Origin: Pseudorasbora parva
Taxonomy: Eukaryota > Chordata > Actinopteri > Cypriniformes > Gobionidae
DNA: 64,000 bases
Assembly (NCBI RefSeq): GCF_024679245.1
Contig: NC_090172.1
Span: 1,577,001-1,641,000, forward strand
Direction of reading: 5' to 3'
Shown here: one piece after another, positions 31,117 through 43,487 of the stretch
How the letters are laid out: each line of letters begins with the position of its first letter
Numbering within the stretch: the stretch's first letter is position 1
Position numbers and translations under genes: made by a program
Notes under the pieces: generated by a model
What the model was told of the DNA's origin: nothing
Seen by the model: only the letters and a program-made list of their open reading frames with translations
Database searches by the model: none

Positions 31117-31782
31117 CTGGGAGGAATCAAAACATACAGGTTAAAACTTGAATTGTTTCACAAGAAAATCTTAATGTTTGTTATACAACATTTTGCCTGG
31201 AAGTTTAAAATGATTTGAAGTTCATGGAATGTACAGGCATGCTGTCACTTGAATTCTGGTTAGAAGAGATTTGACATTGGAAGGTATTATGTATTCCCTG
31301 GCTTTGTGTTTTGTATCTTTTAGTTTGCATTTTACTAGTTTACTATTCCTTGTGCCATTTTTGTAGTCATTTGTAGTCTTTTGGTTGATAACTTCTGTGA
31401 TCATTCCCAGGTCTTGTTTGCCCCCAGTTTTAAACCCCGGTGTTTGTGTTCCTGGTCGAGTCTTGTCCTACACAGATATAATTTTAGTGCTACTTAATCT
31501 GATCCCTGGTTTTCTGTTGAGGATTTGCTATTATGTTTATTTTTAGTTTTTGTCTTTGTCTTTGTATTTGGATCCAGCTCTCCCTTGCTTTTGAATTAAC
31601 CCAGCGTCACAAAAGACTCAATCATGATTGATCCAGGATTTAGTTTAACTTGGCTTCAGCCAGGCAACCGTTCCTTTGAGGTCCACAACACAGATTTTTT
31701 TAGATATCACCTACCTCACAGATTTTCCAGATGTTGCCCTAATTGACTTTTCCTGCCACATACTCAACAAACATTAATTAAT
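31117..31782. other. LTR-like remnant in locus A
   Basis: T-rich sequence from about 31270 to 31615, ending CCCAGCGTCACA, looks like an LTR end, followed by an internal-type start. No EC3 or EC4 exon is detectable. Confidence 0.35.
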
Positions 31783-32334
31783 TCGTTACCTTTATATAGC
31801 GCTTTTCTAGGCACTCAAAACGCTTTATATAGAAGGGGGAATCTCCTCAACCACCACCAATGTGCAGCATACACCTTGATGATGCGACGACAGCCATATT
31901 GCGCAAGAACGCCCACCACACACCAGCTGATTGGTGGAGAGGAGACAGAGTGATAAAGCCAATCAGGATATGGGGATTATTAGGAGGCCATGATGGACAG
32001 GGGCCAGTGGGCAAATTTGGCCAGTATGCCGGGGTTACACCCCTACTCTTTATCGAAGGACATCCTGGGATTTTTAATGACCACAGAGAGTCAGGACCTC
32101 GGTCTCATCCGAAAGACGGTGCTCTTTGACAGTACAGTGTCCCCATCACTATACTGGGGTGTTAGGACCCACACAGACCACAGGGTGAGCACCCCCTGCT
32201 GGCCTCACTAACACCTCTACCAGCAGCAACCTAGTTTTCCCAGTTGGTCTCCCATCCAGGTACTGAGCAGGCTCAGCCCTGCTTAGCTTCAGTGGGAGAC
32301 CAGTCTTGGGCTGCAGGGTGATATGGCTGCTGCA
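31783..32334 (-). mobile_element. 5S rRNA-derived SINE (SINE3-like)
   Basis: On the minus strand the 5' 110 bp (32334-32225) resemble 5S rRNA, with AAGCTAAGCAGGG (A box) and CTGGATGGGAGACC (C box region). A long body and a tail with AAAAGCGCTATATAAAGG follow. This is the SINE3 class first described in zebrafish. A 5'-truncated copy is at 44597-44800. Confidence 0.85.
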
Positions 32335-32884
32335 TTACCAAACCATACTCGTACTCCATGATGATGGATCGCTGGTGGAATTCCTGGACTATGGTAGAGG
32401 GCTGGTAGAGGAGGACTCTTCTTCTTCTTCTTCTTGTTTTTTTGGTTGGGTTGCGGGTAGGTATGGGGCGACAGTCCCTGGACAACCATGGATCCAGTGT
32501 TTCCAAATCCGGTGGTCCAGAGTGCAGTGGTCTCTGTGCTGGCAAGTCCGGTGGTCTAGGCAAACACTACAGTCCTCTGTGCTTCCTATTATATGGCCAC
32601 AGATGCCATTTCTAACTTCTCTTTGTTCTCTTTTTTAGTTCTGCTAAAGCTGCCATGGTGGTTCCCCCTGATCCGCCTCCGTTCCACATCTCTCCTGGAC
32701 TCATGTTCATTGTTTTTTGGGAGTGTCTGGAATCTCCTCTTTAAGGGGGACTCTTTTACATAGACCCTGGCTTTAAGTTTCCAAAGACCACAGCAAAGTC
32801 ACAAAGTAACTGTTTGCCACACCTGCCACTGGCTGGTGACTTTGGATTTTACCGGCCATAAATACCAGTATCCAATATATATAT
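32335..32884. other. LTR-retroelement internal remnant (possible)
   Basis: It includes a CTT repeat at about 32418 and CCTCTTTAAGGGGGA, which looks like a polypurine tract. No reading frame is convincing. Confidence 0.3.
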
Positions 32885-33273
32885 TGTGACAAGTGTCCCG
32901 AGCGCTCATCAGCGTCGCCCTGGAAACAAGGCGGGCACACCTGCACCCGCTCATCACAGGCTGAGCCGTCACACCTGCAGCTCATCAGCGGGCAGCTTTA
33001 TAAGCCTGCCCGCCGCCCAGAGAGGTGAGAGATGTCTCCAGAAGACTCGGCTAACTGTTGTCTCCATTTTCCCTCCAGAGAGCAGCGTGTGACGGCCAGC
33101 ACTCACTCTGAGCACGGATCCAGATCACCGCGAGCACCGAGGACGCAAGAGAGACCACACCGAGCACGGAGCACCCCACTCGACGCACTTTTCACTTCAC
33201 TATTGTTAATAAATCCACCCTTCGGGGAAATTCACCTGCGCTCCTGTGTCGTGTACTTCTTAACCCCGTCACA
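32885..33273 (+). mobile_element. Solo LTR with 4-bp TSD
   Basis: TGTGACAAGTGTCCCGAG ... CCCCGTCACA is 389 bp, flanked by ATAT on both sides. It has a TATA-like CTTTATAAGC and an AATAAA signal (AATAAATCC). Confidence 0.75.
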
Positions 33274-33564
33274 ATATGGATACTGTACACCTATATCGAG
33301 GGAACTTCGCACTGCGTCGGAATAACGAATTTGGGGATGCTCCCTAAGTATCAACGCATATGAAGTATGAATGAAACTAGTCCAATCCTGATTGGTGTTA
33401 CGTGATGACGTAGATGTGACGGCATAACCGGAAGCTATAAAGGGGAGGCCGGCGCATAGTAGCGTCAGTTATCTCTCTTCAGCATAACACTCTGTGTGAA
33501 TTGTCTGTCTATTTATTGTTGTTTGTCCCTCTATATATAAAATATATATAATAAAGAGAAAGAT

Positions 33565-34511
33565 ATGGTGACCAAGGGCGATTGCAGACGTGTGCCTCCA
33601 TATCCCCGTTTCATTTCGGGTGCGGACACACATTCGTTATGTGTGCTTTGTTTGGGCGTTCAGCATGCCACAGCGGCTCTCGAGGGAGCCGCCTGTGAGC
33701 ATTGTGAGAAGCTGATGCTCAAAGTGCTTCGCTCGTGGCTGGCCGATTTTAATGACGGCGGTCAGCCCTGTGAGCCTCTTGGTTCTGGACCCACGGCCGC
33801 TGAGGTGGCTCGGCGTCACAGATCATGGGGCTCACAACTGGATTTGTCAACGGAGATTTAGACTGCTAAGGCACTTTCTCAATCATCCGCTGACAGTTCA
33901 GATGATCTCCCTCCCCACGTGGAAGCCCGCGCTGCAGCTTCTTCCCCCGGGGTGGGCGGTCCGATGCTTGTGCTCTCTGGTTCTGAGGAACCGGACAAGT
34001 TTGATATCGAGGCCGGTGGTGAAGAAAATGTGTCGGAAAATGAGGAGTTGGTTGAGGTACTGACCCGTGCAGTGGCCAAATTAAATATCGATTGGCCACA
34101 AGAAACGCAGGAAATCCAGCCACCAGGCAGGCTGGACGATCGCTTTCTGTCTCGCCGGGGATGAAGGAGAAGGACAAAACCTTTCTCCTAGATTCCCTGA
34201 TTTCGCCTTCGGGTCTGTTCGGCGACGCCATTAACACCATCGTCGACAGATTCCAGGAGACGAAAAAGCAATCGGCAGCTTTCCAGCAATTTCTCCCTTG
34301 CCATTCTAATGGGAAGGCTGTCCCAAGTGGGCAGCCTCAGCCTTCAACCAGCTCCTCGCACCGGCAGGTGCAAAAAGAGAGCGTCATGTTTAGACCCCCT
34401 CCTCCAGGAGCCTGGCAACAAAGGCGACGCTCTCACCAGCAGTCTTCAACGTCGAAGGGCGATCTGAGGAACGTCCTTCTCACTAAGAAGGCTGCTGGGA
34501 AGAAGTCCTAG
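33565..34511 (+). pseudogene. DIRS-3 gag-like pseudogene
   Basis: It begins MVTKGDCRRVPPYPRF, then LCVLCLGVQHA and CEHC, matching DIRS-1 gag. It is frameshifted after about 33860 and has lost the central section. It resumes with KDKTFLLDSLISPSGLFGDA and a basic tail. Confidence 0.82.
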
Positions 34512-34599
34512 CCGCAGCAGGACTTCTAAGAGCGGTCCCTCCCACACGGGGCAACCGAGGTTGCATCCTGCGCGGCGCTCTTGGGAAAACAATGTGGTA

Positions 34600-35868
34600 A
34601 TCCCGCCGTCACAGACGCTTCGGGCTACATCGTTTTCCCATGGAAAGATGCTGCTCCAGTCGCCTCGAAAAAGTCCTGCGACTGGACGGCATGTGTCTTC
34701 ACACACTGAAAATCGTTTCCAGCTGCTTCCTGCCGGGGTTCTGCTTCAGGGGGTTGGGAACAAGGCTCAGTTAACACCCGAGGTCGGCCTCGAGAGGCTG
34801 ATTCCCTTAGTAGATTATCTCGGCGCATGGAAATGCCTTCCGAATATATCAACATGGGTCCTGCGTACTGTAGAAATAGGGTACAGACTGCAGTTTGATC
34901 ACCCCCCTCCGAAATTCAATGGGGTGACATGGACTGCAGTTGTGCCTCAGCAGGTTCGGGTAATGGAACAAGAAGTAAAATCCTTGCTGGCAAAGGAAGC
35001 CATTGAGAAGGTTCCGATGTCAGAGAGGGAGGCCGGGTTCTACAGCCGGTTCTTTATAAAAAAGGATGGAGGGCTTCGGACGATTTTAGATCTAAGGTAT
35101 CTGAAATGGTGTCTGAGGAGGTTCAGGTTCAAGATGTTGACTATCCCTACCATCGTGAGTCAGATCCAGCCCAAGGACTGGTTCGTCACGATAGATTTAA
35201 AAGACACCTATTTCCATATATCCATCCTTCCATGGCAAGTTCCTGAGGTTCGCTTTCGAGGCGAAGCGTACCAAAATTGTGTAGTTCCGTTCGGTCTAGC
35301 TCTTTCCCCTCACATGTTCAGAAAGTGCATGGATGCAGCTCTGGCTCCATTGAGACTTCAGGGCATCCGTATACTGAATTATATTAACTGGCTAATCCTG
35401 GCACAGTCGTACGAGATGGCAATTCAACATCGAGATGTATTCTGTCCCACATCCAGTGCTTGGGGCTGACTGAGACTCAACGCAAAAAAAAATGTGTTGG
35501 AGCCGGCCCAGAAAACGAGTTTTCTGGGGATTATATGGGACTCGATTTTGATGCGGGCACAATTAGTCGAGAGTCGAGAACACTCTGGCAATAGTCTCAG
35601 GAAAAAAGCTGGGCCAGAATATCACTGAGAAAGTGTTAGGGTACCTAGCAGCAGCGTTCATCGTAATTCCCTTCAGCCTGTTGCACATGAGGGCCCTACA
35701 GTGGTGGCTAAAGACCAGAGGGTTTTCCCCCCAAGGGAACCCGTTCCGTATGATCAGAGTATCGCTCTAGTTCGGGCTCTAGTTTCGGGCTCTAGTCATA
35801 TGGAAGAAAGTCTGGTTTCTGTCCCAGGGATCAGTGCTGGGAGCATCATGTAATTTTAGGCCCTGAAT
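34600..35868 (+). pseudogene. DIRS-3 RT/RNase H pseudogene
   Basis: The RT is readable through FVTIDLKDTYFHISILP, but the catalytic box is LNYINWLIL, so the YIDD aspartates are gone. Frameshifts follow at about 35465, and the frame ends in the RNase H region by truncation. Confidence 0.85.
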
Positions 35869-36035
35869 ACAGGCCTTACTAGGTAGTAGCTAGACAGTGG
35901 CTGAGGTGGTTCTTAGTGGTTAATGGTGCTATTGACATTCATGAAAAGTCCATCAATGCAACTCTATGGGATCTTTATTGTTCGCTTCAAGATTGAGTTG
36001 TCAAACGAAATAATTAATTTTGCAACATTACTTAC

Positions 36036-36166
36036 GTTATCTTCTGTGAGGTTTGAGTTGCGTTATCATTGCTGTCATACACAGTAATAACAGCTGTGCC
36101 AGTGGTTGAAAAACCTTTTCCTTCCATGTCAGCAGCCACAACTGTCAAAGTATATTTGGGCCATTT
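36036..36166 (-). CDS. Cadherin-like exon 8 of locus A (end of EC2)
   Basis: This 131-bp exon encodes [18 protein letters not shown] and ends [15 protein letters not shown] at donor GTAAGT. It keeps the DxNDN linker lost from both locus B copies. It ends in phase 2. About 170 bp downstream the intron is cut by the truncated 3' end of DIRS-3. Confidence 0.8.
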
Positions 36167-36249
36167 CTGAAAGGGAAGATGTTTTCACATGATTTTGTTC
36201 ACATGAAATAATTCTTTACCACTGCAAGATCATTCCTCAGATTTCTCAC

Positions 36250-36422
36250 TTCTTTGTCCAAGCCTTCAGAATTCACAGAAATTCCTCCAGTGAGAGAGCT
36301 GATTTTAAACATGTTTGCATTTGGCAATTCAGGATCTTGCTTAATGATTTTGTATCTGACATCTGCATTGTAAGTCCTTATGTCATCTGCATCAGTGGCT
36401 GTGATGGTCATAAACTCATGAC
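36250..36422 (-). CDS. Cadherin-like exon 7 of locus A (EC2)
   Basis: This 173-bp exon encodes GHEFMTITATDADD, IRTYNADVRYKIIKQ and GLDKE at donor GTGAGA. The calcium motifs DADD and LDKE are intact, and the frame is open. Position and phase equal exon 7 of locus B. Confidence 0.8.
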
Positions 36423-36510
36423 CTTCAGTGAGAGAAGAATAAAGACTGATTAGGTGGTACGAGCTGAAGAGGCTGAAACCATTTCATCGAGAATCTGCAC
36501 CTACACCTAC

Positions 36511-36658
36511 CTATTATAGCAGCTTCAGGAACTTCTCCATTGAATGGATTTTGTGTAAAAGCAGGAGGATTATCATTTTCGTCTATTACATTTACAACAA
36601 GTTCCACTGGATTTTCTGCTATAGTAGACCCATCAACTCCAGTGGCATGAGCTTCAAT
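36511..36658 (-). CDS. Cadherin-like exon 6 of locus A (EC1/EC2 junction)
   Basis: This 148-bp exon encodes IEAHATGVDGSTIAENPVEL, then the calcium linker DENDNPPAF and the EC2 start. The splice sites TTTAG and GTAGGT are intact. The next exon upstream (39585) is separated by a 2.7-kb LTR retrotransposon. Confidence 0.8.
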
Positions 36659-36738
36659 CTAAAGACAGGAGAAGAAATACAGGCCTGTTAAGAAGCAAAT
36701 ATCTGAGGTTGTATTTTTTAGTCCATGTCTGTTGGCTT

Positions 36739-39396
36739 TGTCACATCATGTCTGTCTGTCTTTGTGTAAGCACATGGCTGGTATTTGTCATTGCTGGTCA
36801 TGTGCTTGTGTTTGTCATGTTTTGTGTGAGCACATGGTTTCTCACGTGTTCCTTGTGCCATGTGCTCTCATGTCTATTGTCTGAAACACGTCCCTCTTGT
36901 TGCCTGATTATTGATAAATTTGCCCCACCCGTTCTTTCTCATCACCTGCCTTGTTTTTTTCCCTAGTTAGGCCCCGTCCACACGAAGCCAGAGCTTTCCC
37001 AATCCAATCTTTGCAATCTTTCAATCACATGAGAGCAATGAAAACGACTCAAAACTATTTAGTATACATGCCAGGCCAGTGTGTGGTGCTGTAATTCTGC
37101 CACAGAAATACACTAAAAATGGAGAAGAAGAGTTGTGGCTAGAAGGGATATAGCAGTGGTAGGAGGTGAGGCAAAATCTCATGATAAACTAACAAGAAAT
37201 ACATTTGCTACTTAACAGATGTGTTTTATTAACACCTACACCCACCCGACCCTAAACATACCCTTACAATAATGCAAATACGGTAATTAAATGACGCAAT
37301 ATTGATGTGCGCATGCCCAGTGCCTGTAGTAGTATCCTTTAACTGTTTCACCGCGTGTTGGACGTAGTGTGATGACATCACCGTTTCGCAAAATATACGG
37401 ATTGGCTGTACACACGAAAACGGAAGATTGTCGGTTTCAGATTTATCCACTCTGGGACACGGTTTCAGAATATATTGGATTCATGCTTCCAAAACGCTGG
37501 ATCTGTGTGGACGAAATGCTGATATGGTACAAAATGTATCCATATACAGCTAAACGTGTCTCCGTGTGGATGGGGCCTAAGTCTCCTTGTGTTTGCAGTC
37601 TTGTGTTGGATCATTGTCGTCTGTTACCCATCATGTACTCCTGTTTTTCCTTATGCTCTTTGTGTTCGTAAGTTGTGTTTTTTTTTCTGTTCTTCCTGCA
37701 CTTAAATCCTCGCTCCCTTCATCTCACTCTAACATAACGATCAAACCATAATGAGGACTCAGCGGAAGAGGGGACCAAGCAAACCACCAGCCTCCACTGT
37801 TCCCTGCACCTAGCTTCCAGTGTATATTCCATTCTAAAGCTTTGTTCCCTTCGTCAGCAAGGGGCGGATCTAATAAAGTTTACTTTACGATTTAGCAGCG
37901 TGGCGAAGGGTCTAGAGCTCAACAATTGGGCGCTCAAAGACCTCGTTAATTATGCCCTTGATGAGCCCTTTGACTGGTATGTCATAAGGGGCCTGAATTG
38001 CACGGGATTTGAGGTGGTAGTGGAATATTTTGCTCGCTAGGTAGAGAAGGCTGCCAGAGAGGCGGTAACTCCTCCTAAGGCGGCCATAGAATAGACATGA
38101 ACACCACAGCACCCCAGAGGCGGCCACAACCATACCATCGTCTCACCGACGCAAGCAAGGGACGAGAAGAAAGGCTTTCTCCATGTCAGCAAGGTCAAGA
38201 GGACCCAATTGCTGTGGTCCCGAATCCAGTGGTCCCGGAGGACATGACTTTGGTGGTCCGGGAGGACCCGACAGCAGTGGTCCCAAGCCCAGAGACTGTC
38301 CCTGAGCCCGCTGTCAGCCCAGGTCCAAGCTCATTGCCCTGCCTGCGCCATCCAGGCTCCTTGCCATGACTGAGCCATCCAGTCCCTGACCAGCCTCCAG
38401 TGATGGTTCCAGAACCTGACCAGTATCTAGTGGTGGCCCCAGCCGTCACCTAGAGTACAGAGTGGGTGTCTAGAGCGCAACCAGATTCTAGAGAGGACTC
38501 CGTCTCCTCTCCCGATTCCAAGGAGGACTTTGCCCCCTGAACGGTGTGAGCAGGCCTGGCCTCCTAAACTGATCAGCCAGCCCCAGTTAAGGATCCTGAC
38601 TGGCCCGACCCTCCCTGGCTTCATGCTAGCAATCTGGACCCGTCCGATCCAGATCCACTGGAGTCCACCTGGTTCGTTCCTCCCGTCCCACCCTGGTCGT
38701 CGGCCAGGACTCCAGAGTCCCCAGAGCCCGCGTGGTCTGTCCCTCTCATTCTGCCTTGGTCATCTGCCAGGATTCCAGAACCATCTGAGTCTCATTGGTT
38801 CAACTATCCTGCCCCTCCCTGGTCCCTTCTAGGACTTTCTAGGTGGTCCCATCCGCTCTGACTTTTCTCCACCTCCCTCTTGAACTTTTTGTGTGCTCTG
38901 GTGGAGCGTCTGGTAGCTGCTCTGTAAGGAGGGCGCATTGTCACATGTCTGTCTTGTCTTTTTGTAAGCACATGGCTGGTATTTGTCATTGCTGGCCTTG
39001 TTCATGTGCATGTGTTGTCATGTTTTGTGTCAGCACATGGTTTGTCACATGTTCCTTGTGCCATTTGCTCCCATCTCTATTGTCTGGACCACACCACTCT
39101 GCTTACCTAATTATTGATTAATTTGCCCCACCTGTTCTCCCTCATCACCTGCCTTGTTTGTTCCCTATTTAGTCTCTTTGTGTTTGCAGTCAGTTTGCAG
39201 ATTGTTGTCTTCTGTTACCCATCATTTACTTCCATTTTTTCTTTCCAGGTTCCCTGCTCTGTGTTCTTAATTTGTAGTTCAAATTTTCCCCTCGTGAGTT
39301 GTTTTTGTTTGTTTCTGTTTATATTATTATTTATATAAATGCCATTCTTCTCCGTGCCTTTGTGTCCTTGCTTCCTTAATTTCACCCCTACCCTGA
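36739..39396 (+). mobile_element. Non-autonomous LTR retrotransposon in intron 5 of locus A
   Basis: The 5' LTR (36739-37740, interrupted by a MITE) and 3' LTR (38939-39396) share TGTCACAT, AAGCACATGGCTGGTATTTG and GTTACCCATCAT. The internal region is 1.2 kb with gag-like remnants (LELNNWALKDLVNYALDEPF) and a Pro-rich stretch, and no pol. AAGGAGGGCGCA before the 3' LTR fits a polypurine tract. Locus B lacks it. Confidence 0.8.
36968..37577. mobile_element. MITE nested in the 5' LTR
   Basis: GGCCCCGTCCACACG at left is matched inverted by GTGTGGATGGGGCC at right. The 3' LTR has the uninterrupted sequence (CCCTATTTAGTCTCTTTG), proving insertion. Confidence 0.78.
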
Positions 39397-39584
39397 CAAC
39401 AGTCTCTGCAAACACATCAAAACACTTCATGTGTGTCAAGCCATTTCATGGGGCATTTTTAATCCAATTAGTTGATCACAGCTTTCAAAGAATTAAGAAT
39501 GTTTAGACAATCTAATGCTAAAAAATACAAAGAACTAACTGTTGATTTTTAAAGTTAGAGACACTAAAAACTCTATCAGCTTAC

Positions 39585-39740
39585 TCTGTATGAAGCTTTT
39601 GTTTCTCTGTCGAGTGGCCGAGTCACAAACAGATTCCCTGAGGATCTGTCTACAGTGAAAACCCCCTTAGGGTCCAGATCTGCCCCTTCACCTGTGATCT
39701 TGTATTGTATCTGATATTCAGAAGCATAGCTTGACCTTAT
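39585..39740 (-). CDS. Cadherin-like exon 5 of locus A (EC1)
   Basis: This 156-bp exon encodes [20 protein letters not shown], then [20 protein letters not shown] and [14 protein letters not shown]1 calcium residues are conserved. The surface-strand residues differ from locus B, more than in neighbouring exons. Confidence 0.8.
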
Positions 39741-39830
39741 CTAAATACAGAAAGAAATAAGAGAACAAAGTCAATAACAGACCATCTCGTCCATCTAATT
39801 TTGAACAGTCCCTTTAAGACTTTCACTCAC

Positions 39831-39971
39831 CCGGACCAGCTTTATTGGGAAAGGACCCTTGCTATTCTCAGGTACACTGAACGGAGGAATAATCCAACCT
39901 CTCTTTGCTCTTTTCAGACCCGTCGAAGACTTTGGAAATGTCAGAACCAGATCGTCAGAGGGAGATTCCAT
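39831..39971 (-). CDS. Cadherin-like exon 4 of locus A (furin site and EC1 start)
   Basis: This 141-bp exon encodes [16 protein letters not shown], then KRAKR (convertase site) and [20 protein letters not shown]. The acceptor is TTTCCAG and the donor GTGAGT. Upstream of it the intron keeps the DIRS-1 empty site (about 40003-40030). Confidence 0.82.
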
Positions 39972-40300
39972 CTGGAAATGCTAGTGAAAGGCAATGAGCA
40001 ACAAAACATTTTTTTTTACAATTAAATACAGCACACAAGTTATTAAACAGTTAGACTTAATAATAACATCCATTCATAAGTCACTTGTAAATTATTAGTT
40101 AATGATGATCTAATAATTTACAAAACATGACTTTATGTTCATAAATTATTAATAAGTTGCATGCTAATGATTTTCAAATGTTATCTTAAAAAAAATGTAA
40201 ATCATAAAATAAATCAAACAGCTCATTAGTAGATGATAAGTTATTAGTTGATTTATATCAGATAATGATACTAAATTATACTAAAAACAATGTTGACATG

Positions 40301-41460
40301 CACCAATCAGGCATAACATTTTAATCAGGCATAACAATATGACAATAATAATAACTGGTGAAGTGAATAACAATAATTATCTCTTCATCACGGCTCCTGT
40401 TAGTGGGTGGGATATATTAGGCAGCAAGTGAACATGTTGTCCTCGAAGTTGATGTGTTAAAAACAGGAAAAATGGACAACAGTAAGGATTTGAGCGAGTT
40501 TGACAAGGGCCAAATTATAATGGCCAGACGACTGGGTCAGAGCATCTCCAAAACTGCAGCTCTTGTGGGCTGTTCCCGGTCTGCAGTGGTCAGTATCTAT
40601 CAAAAGTGCTCCAAGGAAGGACCAGTGGAGAACCGGCCACAGGGTCATGGGCGGCCAAGGCTCATTGATGCACGTGGGGAGCGAAGGCTGGCCCGTGGGG
40701 TCCGATCAAACAGACGAGCTACTGGAGCTCAAACTGCTCCAGAAGTTAATGCTGGTTCTGATAGAAAGCTGTCAGAATACACAGAGCATCTCAGTTTGTT
40801 GCGTATGGGGCGGCATAGCCGCTGACCAGTCAGGGAGCACATGCTGACCCCTGACCCCGCCGAAAGCACCAACAGTGGCACGTGAGCATCAGAACTGGAC
40901 CACGGAGCAATGGAAGAAGGTGGCCTGGTCTGAGGAATCACGTGTTCTTTTACATCACGTGGATGGCCGGGTGTGTGTGTGTGGCTTACCTGGGGAACAC
41001 ATGGCCCCAGGATGCACTATGGGAAGAAGGCGAGCCGGCGGAGGCAGTGTGATGCTTTGGGCAATGATCTGCTGGGAGACCTTGGGGCATGACATCCATA
41101 TACAGCCTTTCATGGAAATTATATTCTGGTGGCTGTGGCTCTTCCAGCAGGATAATGCTCCTGACACAAAGCACAAATGCTTCAGGAATGGTTTGAGGAG
41201 CACAACGAGTTTGAGGCGTTGACCTCCAAATTCCTCAGATCTCAATCCAATCGAGCATCTGTGGGATGTGCTGAACAAACAAGTCCGATCCATGGAGGCC
41301 CCACCTCACAACTTACAGGACTTAAAGGATCTGCTGCTAACATCTTGGTGCCAGATACCACACAGCACACCTTCAGGGGTCTAGAGGAGTCCATGCCTCG
41401 ATGGGTCGGCAAAAGGGAGACCAACACAATATTAGGTCATATTGTCATGCCTAATTGGTG
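40301..41460 (+). mobile_element. Tc1-like transposon, defective
   Basis: The terminal repeat CACCAATCAGGCATAACA is matched inverted by TGTCATGCCTAATTGGTG. The transposase is present but broken; see the separate entry. It lies in intron 3 of locus A. Confidence 0.85.
40454..41440 (+). pseudogene. Tc1-like transposase pseudogene
   Basis: The paired-type DNA-binding part is clear ([38 protein letters not shown]). The catalytic part follows after frameshifts: W-S-E-E-S where Asp is expected, QQDNAP, and NPIEHLW. The first Asp is replaced by Glu and at least three frame breaks occur, so it is inactive. Confidence 0.85.
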
Positions 41461-42111
41461 TAAAAACGTAATATTTATATTTATTTATAAGTGATAATTA
41501 ATTAATCAACTAATAAATTATCTACTGTCTACTATTGACCTTTTTGGTTTATTTCCTGATTTACTTTTATTTAGATAACCTACAACACACCTGTAAATTG
41601 TTAGCATAGTACTTATTTATAATTTATGAACATATAGTCTTCTTTTGTAAATTATTAGTTTATCATTAACTAATAACTTATAACTGAACGTTATTAGTGT
41701 TACCCAAGTATTAATTTATGGGGAGGGGTATATTTTGGGGTCCCTATTCAATAAACAAATTTAGGGTTTATTAGCTTTACTTTTCATGGCTGGCTGTACA
41801 TTATTCCCCAATGGAGTTGAATGTAAAACAGTGTAAACGTTTAGGTAATCATAGGTTTTAGGCTTTAGTTTTGTATGAAAGAAACATATCGGCAGATATT
41901 TTTGTTGTTTGAAACCAATCAGAGGGCAGCGACAAATTACATTCATCCATTGGGTTTCGAAATTTCAAGAATCTAACACATCACCAATATTTAGTCCTAA
42001 ACCTATACAGGAATTGATCATTAAATATGTTCAACACATTGAAAACTGAAGTGTCCAATAGAGGTCAGGCTTGTGCTGTACTGACAGTTTCCAAAAGGAG
42101 CTTGTTTGTAC
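41461..42111. other. Intron 3 of locus A
   Basis: AT-rich. From about 41660 it aligns with locus B (11860-12287). No element or gene is recognised. Confidence 0.5.
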
Positions 42112-42359
42112 CTGTGGAGAGGAGACGGTTGTGGTCGTGTCCATGTGATGGTCCTCATGATGGTGAACTCGCTCAACTCTGACAGATACTGTGTGCTTCG
42201 TGCCACTGGAGTCCCAAGCGTGCACAGAAAACACCTTGTGGCCTTCATGAAGTGTCACTTGTCTCTTGAGTGTTACAGTCCCATCCCTGTTCACATCAAA
42301 CCACTTGTCAGCGGACTGAAAGAGTGTTCTCGTTCTTCCATCGCATGTATTGAAAATTA
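42112..42359 (-). CDS. Cadherin-like exon 3 of locus A (prodomain)
   Basis: This 248-bp exon is the prodomain body, nearly identical to 12288-12535, with Lys-to-Thr in the SSG(K/T)KHT stretch and a few other changes. Splice sites and phases match. The surrounding intron also aligns to locus B. Confidence 0.85.
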
Positions 42360-42412
42360 CTGTCAGAAAAGGGATTCAATTGATGCAATAAAGAGTCTTG
42401 TCACATGTAAGC

Positions 42413-42490
42413 CTGGTTCCCTGAGTAGGGAACAAGATGCTGTGTTAGCAGCTGATGCTATGGGAACATTCTCCAGGTGTGACGGTGAGC
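42413..42490. repeat. Old DIRS-terminus-like remnant, intron 2 of locus A
   Basis: TGGTTCCCTGAGTAGGGAAC and GATGCTATGGGAACATTC match the remnant at 12588-12670 of locus B. Confidence 0.5.
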
Positions 42491-43487
42491 TGAAATAGTG
42501 TTTATACTGTAATACATTGTGGTTAGTCAGAAAATAAGGCTAAGCAAGCCCTCATTTTATTTTATTTAAAAAAATGTAACATTACCAGCCTCTCTCTCAG
42601 TGTATACATTTTACCCTACTCCATCACACACCCAAAACATGCCAGGAGTGCAGTAACATTTAGCCCAGCTTCCAGATATGGAATATGGATTTGTCTTTCA
42701 TTTAATTTATTATATTTAATTTATTTTATATTTCCTTTTACTGAAAAACTAAAGCATCAAGATGAATATTGCCTGTACTAGTGTCTGTACCTCTCACTGA
42801 GAGAAAGCACATCTTATCAATATGTTTTAGGGAACATTCTAGTTACAACTGGAGCTTAATCACACAAGGCAACTATTTGAGCAATGTTGCATCCATGCTA
42901 GGCATCTAGAGAGTTCTTGCCCAGAACAGAACCATTCCGCCAATTCAAACTGTGCTATTTGTCAAAACTATTCGACAATAGTGGTCCTGACAGAAACACT
43001 TTTAATTTTAAAGTTATCAGAGTGAGCAGAGCATGCATGTGTGGCTTGAGTATAACAAACACCCAAGCACTTAATGTGTGTGTCTCCACATTGAAACACA
43101 CACTTATGAAAAAGCATAGTGTTACCTGGGCAAAGATAACTCTCGCTGTGATTTGCTGGAAATTCTAACAAAACACATTTAGATAATTAACTTCCTGAAT
43201 AAGAAAATCTGAGGAGCAATAGTGCATCCTTTTGAGGCTCGGCTGGAGGGTTTCCTCATAGCATCATCTACTGACTCAGCGTAAAGTGAATCTATGTAAG
43301 AGAACACTTATTTATGGCATACAACACTTACATTTGAGTTAGATCCTCAATTTTCTCTCTGATGAAAGCAAATTCAGTGGATACAGAACATGTTCAAATT
43401 GAACAGAATTTTATAGTTACATTTTTTTTGTAAAAACTCCAAACCTTTAGTGACCTTAAGGCTTTATTTAAAGATAACACAGCCTAC
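42491..43487. other. Intron 2 of locus A
   Basis: It aligns with locus B in parts (43140-43340 with 14320-14520 and 19180-19299). It holds the empty sites of the 12815 MITE and the 14.5-19.2-kb insertion. No gene. Confidence 0.55.

Larger units (their letters stand above)
33288..35868 (+). mobile_element. DIRS-3: 3'-truncated DIRS element
   Basis: A 5' ITR (CTATATCGAGGGAACTT, then CCAATCCTGATTGGTGTTAC), broken gag and RT, and the start of RNase H are present. The element stops at about 35868 and joins cadherin intron 8 of locus A. The recombinase and 3' end are missing. It lies opposite to the gene, where EC3/EC4 exons should be. Confidence 0.88.

Noticed and set aside
31640..31775. Possible EC3/EC4 exon in the gap of locus A
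   Set aside because: A GTAGGT donor is present, but the upstream frame contains a stop and shows no cadherin motif.
32225..32334. 5S rRNA gene
   Set aside because: Resembles 5S rRNA but diverges and is joined to a SINE body and tail, so it is a 5S-derived SINE head.
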